Origin: Algoriphagus marinus
GTDB lineage: Bacteria > Bacteroidota > Bacteroidia > Cytophagales > Cyclobacteriaceae
Direction: 5' to 3'
DNA: 64,000 bases
Assembly (NCBI RefSeq): GCF_001936475.1
Contig: NZ_MSPQ01000015.1
Coordinates: 48,048-112,047 of the forward strand
Every line of letters starts with the position of its first letter. The stretch's first letter is position 1. The translations under genes and the position numbers were made by a program. Positions 1 to 7,542 of this stretch are shown here, in pieces. Below the pieces are notes generated by a model. The model worked only from the letters and a program-made list of their open reading frames with translations, did no database searches and was not told the origin of the DNA.

Positions 1-168
1 AACTTTCTCTGAAATGGTATTTTGGAAACCTCCAAGAACCATAAAGGCGATAATGGATACGGCAAGCCCCAAAGCAAGACTTCCGACAGCGATCCGATGG
101 ATAGTCACCGAAAACCCTCCAGAACCTTTAAAGCTGATTCTTTTGGCAATGAAATAGGAAAGGTTCAA
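1..168 (-). CDS. LolC/LolE-type (FtsX-like) ABC transporter permease, N-terminal fragment
   Basis: The reverse strand encodes 56 codons that run off the left edge of the window: a short cytoplasmic start (NLSYFIAKRISFKGSGGFSV), the motif IHRIAVGSLALG, then a hydrophobic segment ending FMVLGGFQNT. This is the typical N-terminus of Bacteroidota permeases of the lipoprotein-releasing/MacB-FtsX family, integral inner-membrane proteins that work with an ATPase to move lipoproteins or other substrates. The start must be TTG at 168: an in-frame TAA lies four codons upstream and no ATG or GTG intervenes. It is divergent from the namZ-like gene. Whether it is LolC/E proper or another FtsX-type permease cannot be told from 56 residues. 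Confidence 0.75.
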   Translation of the reverse strand, partial: MNLSYFIAKRISFKGSGGFSVTIHRIAVGSLALGLAVSIIAFMVLGGFQNTISEKV

Positions 169-207
169 TTGACTGCTTTAATTTGTTTAATCCGAACGCA
201 AAATAGC

Positions 208-1395
208 ATGAAGCAAATGAAACTAACATCCTTTATTTCCATTTTCGGTTTTTGTACCGCTTTATTTTTTTCAATTACCGGAAGTCAAGCTCAGCAAAAC
301 AGCATTTTACCAGCAGCTGATCAGCCTTCCCTTTACCTTCCTTTATTGAAAGGAAAAAGGGTTGGAATAGTTGCTAATCAGACCAGTATCCTCACAAATA
401 TGCCGGGGAAGCATGTTGTAGATTTCCTTTTGGAAGAAGGAGTTGATGTGAAAAAAGTATTTGTTCCAGAGCACGGATTCCGAGGTAAAGCCGATGCCGG
501 AGAGAAAGTCGATAATACGGTGGATGAAAAAACCGGCTTGCCTATCATTTCTTTGTACGGAAATAATAAAAAGCCAAGCGCTGAACAAGTCAAAGATCTG
601 GATGTGATCATTTTTGACTTGCAGGATGTGGGGATTAGATTCTATACCTACATCTCTACGATGCACTATGTCATGGAAACTGCAGCCGAAAACGGCAAGG
701 AGGTTATCATTTTTGACAGACCCAATCCAAATGGCAATTACATTGATGGACCAGTATTAAAAGATGGATTTCAAAGCTTTGTAGGAATGCACCCTATTCC
801 TGTTGTGCATGGGCTGACGGTTGGTGAATTAGCGCAAATGATCAATGGTGAAAAATGGCTTAAAGGCGGATTGACCGCAAACCTAAAGGTCATCCCAGTT
901 GCAAATTGGTCCCATGACAAAACCTATAATCTTCCCGTAAAGCCCTCTCCTAACCTTCCTAATGATCTTTCAATTCGCTTGTATCCCAGCACTTGCTTTT
1001 TTGAAGGAACTATCGTCTCGCTAGGCCGGGGAACTTACTTTCCATTCCAGGTTTATGGCTACCCAGACCCTGCCTTTGGAGAATTCACTTTTACGCCAGT
1101 ATCTATTGATGGGATGTCTAAAACTCCCCCACTTCAAGACAAGCTTTGCTATGGTGTTGATTTGAGAAATGAACCTCTCAGTCATCAATTCACCTTGAAA
1201 TACCTTTTGGATGCTTTTCAAAAATCAGGAAAAGGAAAGGCATTTTTTACAAATTACTTTAATACCCTAGCAGGGACTGATGAGTTGAAAAAGATGATTT
1301 TAGAGGGAAAAACTGAATCTGAAATTAAAGCTTCCTGGCAATCAGACTTAGACCAATACAAAACGTTGAGAAAGACATATCTAATCTATAAATAA
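208..1395 (+). CDS. namZ: DUF1343 / NamZ-type exo-beta-N-acetylmuramidase, secreted
   Basis: A 395-aa protein with an N-terminal signal peptide (about residues 1-29, hydrophobic run followed by SQAQQ). The DUF1343 signatures follow in order: GKRVGIVANQTS, VFVPEHGFRG, DVIIFDLQDVGIRFYTY, VIIFDRPNPNG and PSPNLP. Characterised family members (GH171) are exo-lytic and remove terminal N-acetylmuramic acid from peptidoglycan fragments during cell-wall recycling, in the periplasm or outside the cell. The open frame extends upstream to 22, but that part overlaps the permease N-terminus on the other strand. The signal peptide fixes the start at 208 (or the ATG at 217). It is followed after 93 bases by fmt and probably has its own promoter in the divergent region. 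Confidence 0.88.
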   Translation: MKQMKLTSFISIFGFCTALFFSITGSQAQQNSILPAADQPSLYLPLLKGKRVGIVANQTSILTNMPGKHVVDFLLEEGVDVKKVFVPEHGFRGKADAGEKVDNTVDEKTGLPIISLYGNNKKPSAEQVKDLDVIIFDLQDVGIRFYTYISTMHYVMETAAENGKEVIIFDRPNPNGNYIDGPVLKDGFQSFVGMHPIPVVHGLTVGELAQMINGEKWLKGGLTANLKVIPVANWSHDKTYNLPVKPSPNLPNDLSIRLYPSTCFFEGTIVSLGRGTYFPFQVYGYPDPAFGEFTFTPVSIDGMSKTPPLQDKLCYGVDLRNEPLSHQFTLKYLLDAFQKSGKGKAFFTNYFNTLAGTDELKKMILEGKTESEIKASWQSDLDQYKTLRKTYLIYK

Positions 1396-1488
1396 TTGAT
1401 TTTCAATTTATTTTAACCAATTATTGAAAGCATTTATTTTATAAAAGAAAGTAATCAAAAGCAGCAATTAAGAGTTATAAGTTTTAAA

Positions 1489-2412
1489 ATGAAAAAGGAT
1501 TTACGAATTGTATATATGGGAACTCCGGAGTTTGCGGTTCCTTCGCTTGAAATTTTAGTAAAAAATGGCTGGAATGTCGTGGGAGTGATCACTGCACCCG
1601 ATAAACCCAAAGGAAGAGGCCAGAAATTAATTCCTTCGCCTGTCAAGGAAGCTGCCGAAAATCTAGGTCTGAAGGTACTTCAACCCACAAATCTTAAATC
1701 TCCTGAATTCCAGGCTGAATTGAAAGCTTTGAATGCTGACCTTCAAATAGTGGTGGCTTTTCGTATGCTTCCTGAATCTGTCTGGGACATGCCTCCTATT
1801 GGCACATTTAATCTACATGCCTCCCTTCTACCTGATTATCGAGGTGCGGCCCCAATCAATTGGGCTATCATTAATGGCGAAAAAGAAACGGGTGTGACGA
1901 CTTTTTTCCTCAAGCATGAGATCGATACCGGAAGTATAATTTTTCAGGAAAAAGTAGCCATTCTTCCTGAAGATGATCTGGGCTCGGTTTATGAAAAATT
2001 GATGTCAAAAGGTGCAGAACTAGTCTTGAAAACGGTGGAAGCAATTGCTGAAAATAAGGTGATTCCGCTTCCTCAGGATGAATCCAAAGCAATACATCAT
2101 GCTCCTAAAATCTTCAAAGAGACCGGAGAAATCATTTGGGGGAATTCAGCAGAATCTATTCATAATTTGGTACGAGGACTCTCTCCTTATCCGGCAGCCT
2201 GGACCAGTTTGGATGGGAAAAATTGCAAAGTTTTTAAAACTTCAGTGGCTGAAGGAAATTTATCAAATGTTGAAATTGGAAATTACAGCTCTGATGGCAA
2301 GACATTTTTAAAATTTCAAACTGGAGATGGAGTATTAGAAATTTTGGAGCTTCAATTGGAAGGCAAAAAGCGAATGAAGATTGGTGATTTTTTGAGAGGG
2401 TATAATTTTTAA
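1489..2412 (+). CDS. fmt: Methionyl-tRNA formyltransferase
   Basis: A 307-aa cytoplasmic enzyme of usual family length that transfers a formyl group from 10-formyl-tetrahydrofolate to Met-tRNA(fMet) for translation initiation. The N-terminal formyltransferase domain begins with MGTPEFAVPSLEIL. It carries the catalytic motif FNLHASLLPDYRG (Asn108, His110) and the later Asp146 in EIDTGSI, matching the Asn-His-Asp triad of the family. The C-terminal part (about 205-305) contains RGLSPYPAAWT, typical of the tRNA-binding C-terminal domain. folA, another folate enzyme, lies two genes downstream, but the spacing argues for separate transcripts. Confidence 0.97.
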   Translation: MKKDLRIVYMGTPEFAVPSLEILVKNGWNVVGVITAPDKPKGRGQKLIPSPVKEAAENLGLKVLQPTNLKSPEFQAELKALNADLQIVVAFRMLPESVWDMPPIGTFNLHASLLPDYRGAAPINWAIINGEKETGVTTFFLKHEIDTGSIIFQEKVAILPEDDLGSVYEKLMSKGAELVLKTVEAIAENKVIPLPQDESKAIHHAPKIFKETGEIIWGNSAESIHNLVRGLSPYPAAWTSLDGKNCKVFKTSVAEGNLSNVEIGNYSSDGKTFLKFQTGDGVLEILELQLEGKKRMKIGDFLRGYNF

Positions 2413-2583
2413 TCAATACTTCTCTAAATACTAAATCTCAAACTGAGCTTAACTATAAATCAAACGATTAGGGAGCCTAACTTAAACCATTTAGGTTTCA
2501 AGATTTATTCATAATTATTTCAATATTCAATTGATTTTATAGAACTTGAATTGTTTTTTAATTCACTTTTAAACCAATTCACT

Positions 2584-3501
2584 ATGAAGATTATTGGAAT
2601 TAAAATATTGCTTTTTTCCACACTATTTGGGCTTTCAACTACCTCAGAGGCACAATTTATCAAGAAACTAAAGCAGGCGGCATCCCAAGGAATGGAAAAT
2701 GCCATTGAACAAAAGGTCGAAGAGGAAGCCCAGAAAATGATGGCTCGTCAACTTGAAAAGCAATTGGCGGGGCTATATGGTGAGGATGCTCAGGGGGCTC
2801 CAGTCAATTTCGATATGAACAAGATTTTAGCTGGAATAGGAGAAGAAGTGCCTACAGCGGATTCTTATGAGTTCACCGGATTCGTGACAATGGAACTTGA
2901 GACAAAGGATGAAAAAGGTAAATCTATGGATCCTATAACCATGAAATCTTTTTTAGGTCAGAATTCGGAGTACACAGGTATGGAAATTTCAGACCCAAAG
3001 AATCCAAATACAATTACCATCATGATCTTTGACATGGAAAATAAAGCTTCCATCCTTTTAATGGAAAACGAAGAGACAAAAAACAGTTTTGCCTATAAAT
3101 TGGATTTTGATGATGTCCTAGATGAAACTTCAGTTTCGGTAGAAGAGTCAAATTTTAAAATTGAAAAAACAGGCAACACCAAAGATATCCTTGGCTATAC
3201 CTGTGACGAATATTTTGTAAAAAGTGAAGACGGTCAGGGTACTTATTGGATTACAGAAGATCTGATCAATGGATCAAATTCATTTTGGAGCAGTAATAGT
3301 CCATTTGCAAGTAGCAAAATGCAGGAAAAATACGCTGACCATTTTGCCAATATGCCAAAAGGAAATTTTATGGAAATGGATTTCACATCTACAGATGGAT
3401 CGGAGGTAATGATGAAAGTGATTGATATACAAGCATCACAGCCCAAGACTTTCAAAATGTCTGATTATCCAAACATGATGCAGAGTATGAAGCAACAGTA
3501 A
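2584..3501 (+). CDS. Secreted DUF4412-type protein
   Basis: A 305-aa protein with a signal peptide (residues 1 to about 22, ending SEAQF). A helical, charged stretch follows (about 25-65, rich in Gln, Lys and Glu), then a globular region with motifs such as GYTCDEYFVKSEDG and YWITEDL. These resemble the DUF4412 family common in Bacteroidota, whose function is unknown. An ATG at 2551 is in frame, but the signal peptide starts at 2584, so the later start is preferred. No lipobox is seen, so the product is probably periplasmic or secreted. It stands alone between fmt and folA with non-coding gaps on both sides. The family call is from memory of the motif pattern. Confidence 0.7.
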   Translation: MKIIGIKILLFSTLFGLSTTSEAQFIKKLKQAASQGMENAIEQKVEEEAQKMMARQLEKQLAGLYGEDAQGAPVNFDMNKILAGIGEEVPTADSYEFTGFVTMELETKDEKGKSMDPITMKSFLGQNSEYTGMEISDPKNPNTITIMIFDMENKASILLMENEETKNSFAYKLDFDDVLDETSVSVEESNFKIEKTGNTKDILGYTCDEYFVKSEDGQGTYWITEDLINGSNSFWSSNSPFASSKMQEKYADHFANMPKGNFMEMDFTSTDGSEVMMKVIDIQASQPKTFKMSDYPNMMQSMKQQ

Positions 3502-3566
3502 TTCTGTCTTCAATTATTTTTTATAGCAGGCAGGGGTGTTATCTTCATGACATATAAGATTAAAAA

Positions 3567-4076
3567 ATGAAGATTTCACTCATTGCTGCCTTGGCAAAAA
3601 ACAACGTCATAGGAAAAGAAAATGAATTAGTGTGGAGATTGCCAGTTGATTTCAAACGGTTTAAATCAATTACTTCAGGACATTACATCCTGATGGGGAG
3701 AAAAACCTTTGAGTCACTTGGAAACCCTCTTCCCAACCGAACCCATTTGATTGTAACCCGCAATAAAAATTACACCGTACCTGAGGGGCATTATGTTTTT
3801 CAAACTGTAGAAGAGGCATTTATTTTTGCAAGCAAACTACAAATAGATACACTCTATGTAATTGGTGGTGGTGAGATTTACAGTCAAACCATAGACTTGG
3901 CGGATGAATTACTGCTCACCGAAGTAGATGTCTCTCCAGAAGGTGACACCTTTTTCCCTCAATTTAATCGGGAGGAATGGAAGGAGACTTTCCGTGAATT
4001 TCACCCAAAAGATGATCGCCATCAATATTCGTTTTCATTTGTAAACTACGAAAGAATCCAAAAAGAAAATGCCTAA
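3567..4076 (+). CDS. folA: Dihydrofolate reductase
   Basis: A 169-aa enzyme that reduces dihydrofolate to tetrahydrofolate with NADPH, feeding thymidylate, purine and formyl-Met synthesis. It starts MKISLIAALAKNNVIGKENE and continues LVWRLPVDFKRFK, where Trp23 and the acidic Asp28 correspond to the substrate-site Trp and Asp of the E. coli enzyme. The NADPH-site motifs GRKTFESLG and VIGGGEIY follow. Length is normal for a chromosomal DHFR. Its last 8 bases overlap the start of the SDR gene, so the two are probably translated from one message. Confidence 0.97.
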   Translation: MKISLIAALAKNNVIGKENELVWRLPVDFKRFKSITSGHYILMGRKTFESLGNPLPNRTHLIVTRNKNYTVPEGHYVFQTVEEAFIFASKLQIDTLYVIGGGEIYSQTIDLADELLLTEVDVSPEGDTFFPQFNREEWKETFREFHPKDDRHQYSFSFVNYERIQKENA

Positions 4077-4854
4077 TCAAACTATCTGGATCACCGGTGC
4101 ATCCTCAGGAATCGGAGAAGGGGCTGCAAAATTATTCAATTCAAAAGGATACAATGTCATCCTTTCTGCCAGAAATGAAGAGGCATTAGTAAAAGTCAAA
4201 AAGTCTTGTGCTTTTCCAGAGCGATGCTATGTATTGCCATTAGACTTGATTGATCAGGATTCTTTTCCATCAAAAACAAAGGAAGCGATCCAGGCGTTTG
4301 GGAAGATAGATATCATGGTCCATAATGGAGGAATCAGTCAACGATCTCTGATTCACGAAACAACACTGAAAGTAGACCGGAAATTGATGGAAGTAAATTT
4401 TTTTGGAACAGTCGGACTGACAAAAGAGCTTCTCCCCCATTTCATCCAAAATAAATCCGGTCAATTCGGAGTAGTCACGTCCCTTGTAGGAAAGTTTGGG
4501 ACACAATTCAGATCTAGTTATGCAGCATCAAAACACGCCCTTCATGGATTTTTTGAATCTTTAAGGGCGGAGCTTTTTAAGGAAAACATCACTGTGACGA
4601 TGATTTGTCCAGGATTTATTAAAACCAATGTTTCGATCAATGCACTTACTGCTGATGGATCCGCACTCAATGAAATGGACGATGCTCAGGCAAATGGCAT
4701 GAGTCCTGAAGATTGTGCCAAAGCAATATTTAAAGCTTTGAATTCAAAAAAGGAGGAAGTTTACATAGGAGGAAAAGAAACATATGTTGTTTATCTAAAG
4801 CGCTTTTTTCCTACTATTTTTTCAAAAATTCTCAGAAAATCAAATGTCCGATAA
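4069..4854 (+). CDS. Short-chain dehydrogenase/reductase (SDR)
   Basis: A 261-aa NAD(P)-dependent oxidoreductase. It shows the nucleotide-binding glycine motif TGASSGIG (residues 9-16), the structural motif HNGGIS (the NNAG position), and the catalytic Ser138, Tyr151 and Lys155 in SYAASKHALHG. The C-terminal tail (YVVYLKRFFPTIFSKIL) is basic and hydrophobic, as in SDR subgroups of the DHRS7/YqjQ type that associate with membranes. The substrate is unknown. It overlaps folA by 8 bases; the following cinA frame could start inside its 3' end, so folA-SDR-cinA looks like one operon. Confidence 0.9.
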   Translation: MPNQTIWITGASSGIGEGAAKLFNSKGYNVILSARNEEALVKVKKSCAFPERCYVLPLDLIDQDSFPSKTKEAIQAFGKIDIMVHNGGISQRSLIHETTLKVDRKLMEVNFFGTVGLTKELLPHFIQNKSGQFGVVTSLVGKFGTQFRSSYAASKHALHGFFESLRAELFKENITVTMICPGFIKTNVSINALTADGSALNEMDDAQANGMSPEDCAKAIFKALNSKKEEVYIGGKETYVVYLKRFFPTIFSKILRKSNVR

Positions 4855-4864
4855 TACTCAATTA

Positions 4865-6115
4865 ATGAAAGTCGTCAGAGCAGAAATTATAGCAATTGGA
4901 GATGAATTACTCTATGGACAAATCGTCGATACCAACAGTCACTGGATAAGTCAAGAGCTTGATTTGATGGGTGTAAAGGTGGTACGCAAAACAACGATAG
5001 GTGATGATAGAAAGGATATTCTCGCTGCATTTTCAGCGGCGGAATCAAGAGCAGATCTCATCCTAATCACAGGTGGACTAGGCCCCACCAGAGATGATCT
5101 GACCAAGCCATTGCTTGCGGAATATTTTTCATGTCCGATTATTGAAGTTCCTGAAGCCGTAAAAGCGGTTTCTGACTTTTTTCAAAGAAGAGGTAGAGAA
5201 ATGACACCTTTGAATATACTTCAGGGACATTTACCGGCTTGTTGTACTTATGTTCCCAATGAAGTAGGAACTGCGCCAGGAATGTGGTTTGAACGTAATG
5301 GTACTTATTGGATGTCCATGCCTGGTGTGCCTCATGAAATGAAAAAGCTCATGAAAGACTTCGTTTTGCCTCAGTTGCCAAAAATCTTTCCATTGCCTGT
5401 AATTTTTCACAGAGTCATAAAAACTGTAGGGATTGGGGAAAGTTGGTTAGCAGATTTAATTTCAGATTGGGAAAATGCTTTACCTCAAAATATCCGACTG
5501 GCTTATCTCCCCTCTCTTGGACATGTGAAGCTCCGACTAACTGGATTCGGAACATCTAAGCCTGAACTTGAAAAGGCAGTGGAAGACCAAATTACACTAG
5601 TTTTGCCCAAAATAGAAAAGTATGTCTATGGTTATGATTCAGAAACATTGGAGACTGCAATAGCAAAGCTTTTGAAGGATCAAAAGAAAACCATAGCTTT
5701 AGCAGAAAGCTGCTCAGGTGGCTATATATCCCATTTAATCACCAGTGTTGCGGGTAGTAGCACTTATTTCCAGGGTGCAATCGTCCCCTATCACAATCAG
5801 TTTAAAACAGCGCTTCTTGGAGTAAAAGAAGAGACTCTGGCACAATATGGTGCAGTCAGTGAAGAGACCGTGAGGGAGATGGCAGCAGGAGTTAGGGATA
5901 CGTTTAATGCAGATTTCGGACTATCGAGTAGTGGAATAGCCGGTCCTGATGGTGGATCAGATGAGAAACCTGTAGGAACAGTATGGATTGCATGTGCCTA
6001 TGGCGACCAAATAGAAACAAAAAAACTTCAATTGACGCAGGATCGAGCGTTAAATATTCAATTGACTGGAGTGGCAGTATTAAATTTACTGAGAATTTGT
6101 ATTTCGAATAAATAG
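4865..6115 (+). CDS. cinA: CinA family protein: nicotinamide-nucleotide amidase with N-terminal MoCF-like domain
   Basis: A 416-aa two-domain protein. The N-terminal half has the molybdopterin-binding-like/COG1058 motifs GDELLYGQIVDTNSHWI and TGGLGPTRDDLTKPLL. The C-terminal domain (from about residue 265) has ALAESCSGGYISHLITSVAG and SSSGIAGPDGGS, the PncC/CinA amidase signature. Family members deamidate nicotinamide mononucleotide for NAD recycling, and the N-terminal domain can act as an ADP-ribose pyrophosphatase. The frame is open from an ATG at 4844 inside the SDR gene. The start at 4865 is preferred because it gives the usual MKVVRAEIIAIGDE beginning and avoids the overlap. Full length, cytoplasmic. 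Confidence 0.95.
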   Translation: MKVVRAEIIAIGDELLYGQIVDTNSHWISQELDLMGVKVVRKTTIGDDRKDILAAFSAAESRADLILITGGLGPTRDDLTKPLLAEYFSCPIIEVPEAVKAVSDFFQRRGREMTPLNILQGHLPACCTYVPNEVGTAPGMWFERNGTYWMSMPGVPHEMKKLMKDFVLPQLPKIFPLPVIFHRVIKTVGIGESWLADLISDWENALPQNIRLAYLPSLGHVKLRLTGFGTSKPELEKAVEDQITLVLPKIEKYVYGYDSETLETAIAKLLKDQKKTIALAESCSGGYISHLITSVAGSSTYFQGAIVPYHNQFKTALLGVKEETLAQYGAVSEETVREMAAGVRDTFNADFGLSSSGIAGPDGGSDEKPVGTVWIACAYGDQIETKKLQLTQDRALNIQLTGVAVLNLLRICISNK

Positions 6116-6211
6116 CAAATAAAATTTTAACTGAAAGGTTTGGGATAGTATTTGATAAAATTTAATTTTAAAGATTGAATATAAACCCAATTTAATTATA
6201 AAATCAAAATC

Positions 6212-7507
6212 ATGGCAAGTGTAGAAATGCTGATGCCCAAAATGGGCGAAAGTATCACAGAAGGTACAGTGCTCACCTGGCTAAAGAAGGAAGGGGATGT
6301 AATCGAACAAGACGAATCTGTCTTAGAGGTAGCAACAGATAAAGTAGACACGGAAGTGCCAACTATACATGGAGGAGTATTGAAAAAAATACTTGTCAAA
6401 GAAGGTGATGTTGTGGCAGTTGGTGCTCCGATAGCAATTATTGAGACTAGTGGTGAAGTATCTGAACAGGCAATAACTCCTACACAATTACCTGATCCAA
6501 AAGAAGAGATTTTGGAGGTAGCTCCTGAGCTTACTAATTCCATAATTGAAAATTCAGATGGCCAGAGCAATTCTTTAGAGGATGATCGCTTTTATTCTCC
6601 TCTTGTGCAAAGCATCGCTAAAGCAGAAGATATTTCAAAAAGTGAGCTAGCCAAGATTCCAGGAACTGGAAAAGAAGGCCGCGTCACTAAACAGGATATG
6701 CTTTCTTATTTGGATAAAAGAAGCAAAAACGTTTCTGAATCTGCTGCAATTGCTTCACCTTCTATTTCTGCTCCAAAAGTCCAGATTAGTATTTCAGCTT
6801 CAGATGAAATCATCGAAATGGATCGTATGCGCAAGATGATTGCACAGCGTATGGTTGAATCCAAGCGTATATCAGCTCATGTGACTTCATTTGTGGAAGC
6901 AGACATGACGAACATTGTTCTTTGGCGAAATAAAAACAAGGATGCATACAAAGCAAAGTATGGTGAGGGAATCACTTATACCCCGTTTTTCATTGAAGCA
7001 GTAGCCAAAGCTATACGGGATTTCCCTATGATTAATATCTCTGTAGATGGCGAGCGAATTATTCGTAAAAAAGATATAAACGTTGGGATGGCAGTAGCAC
7101 TTCCTTCCGGAAATTTAATTGTTCCTGTCATCAGAAATGCGGATCAATTAAACCTTGTAGGGATTTCAAAGAAAGTAAATGATTTAGCCAATCGAGCGAG
7201 AATAAATAAACTTAGTCCTGATGATCTTGCAGGTGGAACTTATACAGTCTCGAATGTGGGATCATTTGGTAACATCATGGGTACTCCTATTATTCCCCAA
7301 CCTCAGGTGGCTATTATGGCTGTCGGAGCTATCGTCAAAAAGCCTGCTGTAGTAGAGACTCCTACAGGTGACGTGATTGCGATCCGGCATAAGATGTTTC
7401 TTTCGCATTCCTATGACCACCGGGTTGTGGATGGGTCTTTAGGAGGGATGTTTGTCAGAAGAGTCGCAGACTATCTGGAATCATTTGATATCAACACATT
7501 ACTTTAA
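6212..7507 (+). CDS. 2-oxoacid dehydrogenase E2 component (dihydrolipoyl acyltransferase)
   Basis: A 431-aa core subunit of a 2-oxoacid dehydrogenase complex. Domains in order: one lipoyl domain (residues 1 to about 76, lipoylated Lys44 in EVATDKVDTEVP); a linker; a peripheral-subunit-binding domain (about 128-167, SPLVQSIAKAEDI and GTGKEGRVTKQDM); and the catalytic domain (about 200-431) ending with the active-site signature DHRVVDGSLGG. It transfers the acyl group from lipoate to CoA. The VATDKVDTEVP context and the fused-type E1 at 48288-50702 suggest a branched-chain or broad-specificity complex rather than pyruvate dehydrogenase. No E3 gene lies in the window. Confidence 0.93.
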   Translation: MASVEMLMPKMGESITEGTVLTWLKKEGDVIEQDESVLEVATDKVDTEVPTIHGGVLKKILVKEGDVVAVGAPIAIIETSGEVSEQAITPTQLPDPKEEILEVAPELTNSIIENSDGQSNSLEDDRFYSPLVQSIAKAEDISKSELAKIPGTGKEGRVTKQDMLSYLDKRSKNVSESAAIASPSISAPKVQISISASDEIIEMDRMRKMIAQRMVESKRISAHVTSFVEADMTNIVLWRNKNKDAYKAKYGEGITYTPFFIEAVAKAIRDFPMINISVDGERIIRKKDINVGMAVALPSGNLIVPVIRNADQLNLVGISKKVNDLANRARINKLSPDDLAGGTYTVSNVGSFGNIMGTPIIPQPQVAIMAVGAIVKKPAVVETPTGDVIAIRHKMFLSHSYDHRVVDGSLGGMFVRRVADYLESFDINTLL

Positions 7508-7510
7508 ACC

Positions 7511-7542
7511 AAAGGGCTGATTTTTTAAATCAGCCCTTTTTT
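7511..7542. terminator. Bidirectional intrinsic terminator between E2 and the histidine kinase
   Basis: Perfect 12-bp arms (AAGGGCTGATTT / AAATCAGCCCTT) with a 3-base loop, bordered by a T run on the plus strand and an A run on the other side. It sits between two convergent genes, and the kinase stop codon lies at its right edge. Confidence 0.9.

Noticed and set aside
22..207. N-terminal extension of the NamZ-like protein
   Set aside because: It overlaps the permease N-terminus on the other strand, has no protein-like character, and a clean signal peptide begins at 208.
6196..6570. 124-codon minus-strand frame over the E2 lipoyl domain
   Set aside because: Ser/Thr-rich antisense shadow of the lipoyl domain coding region.
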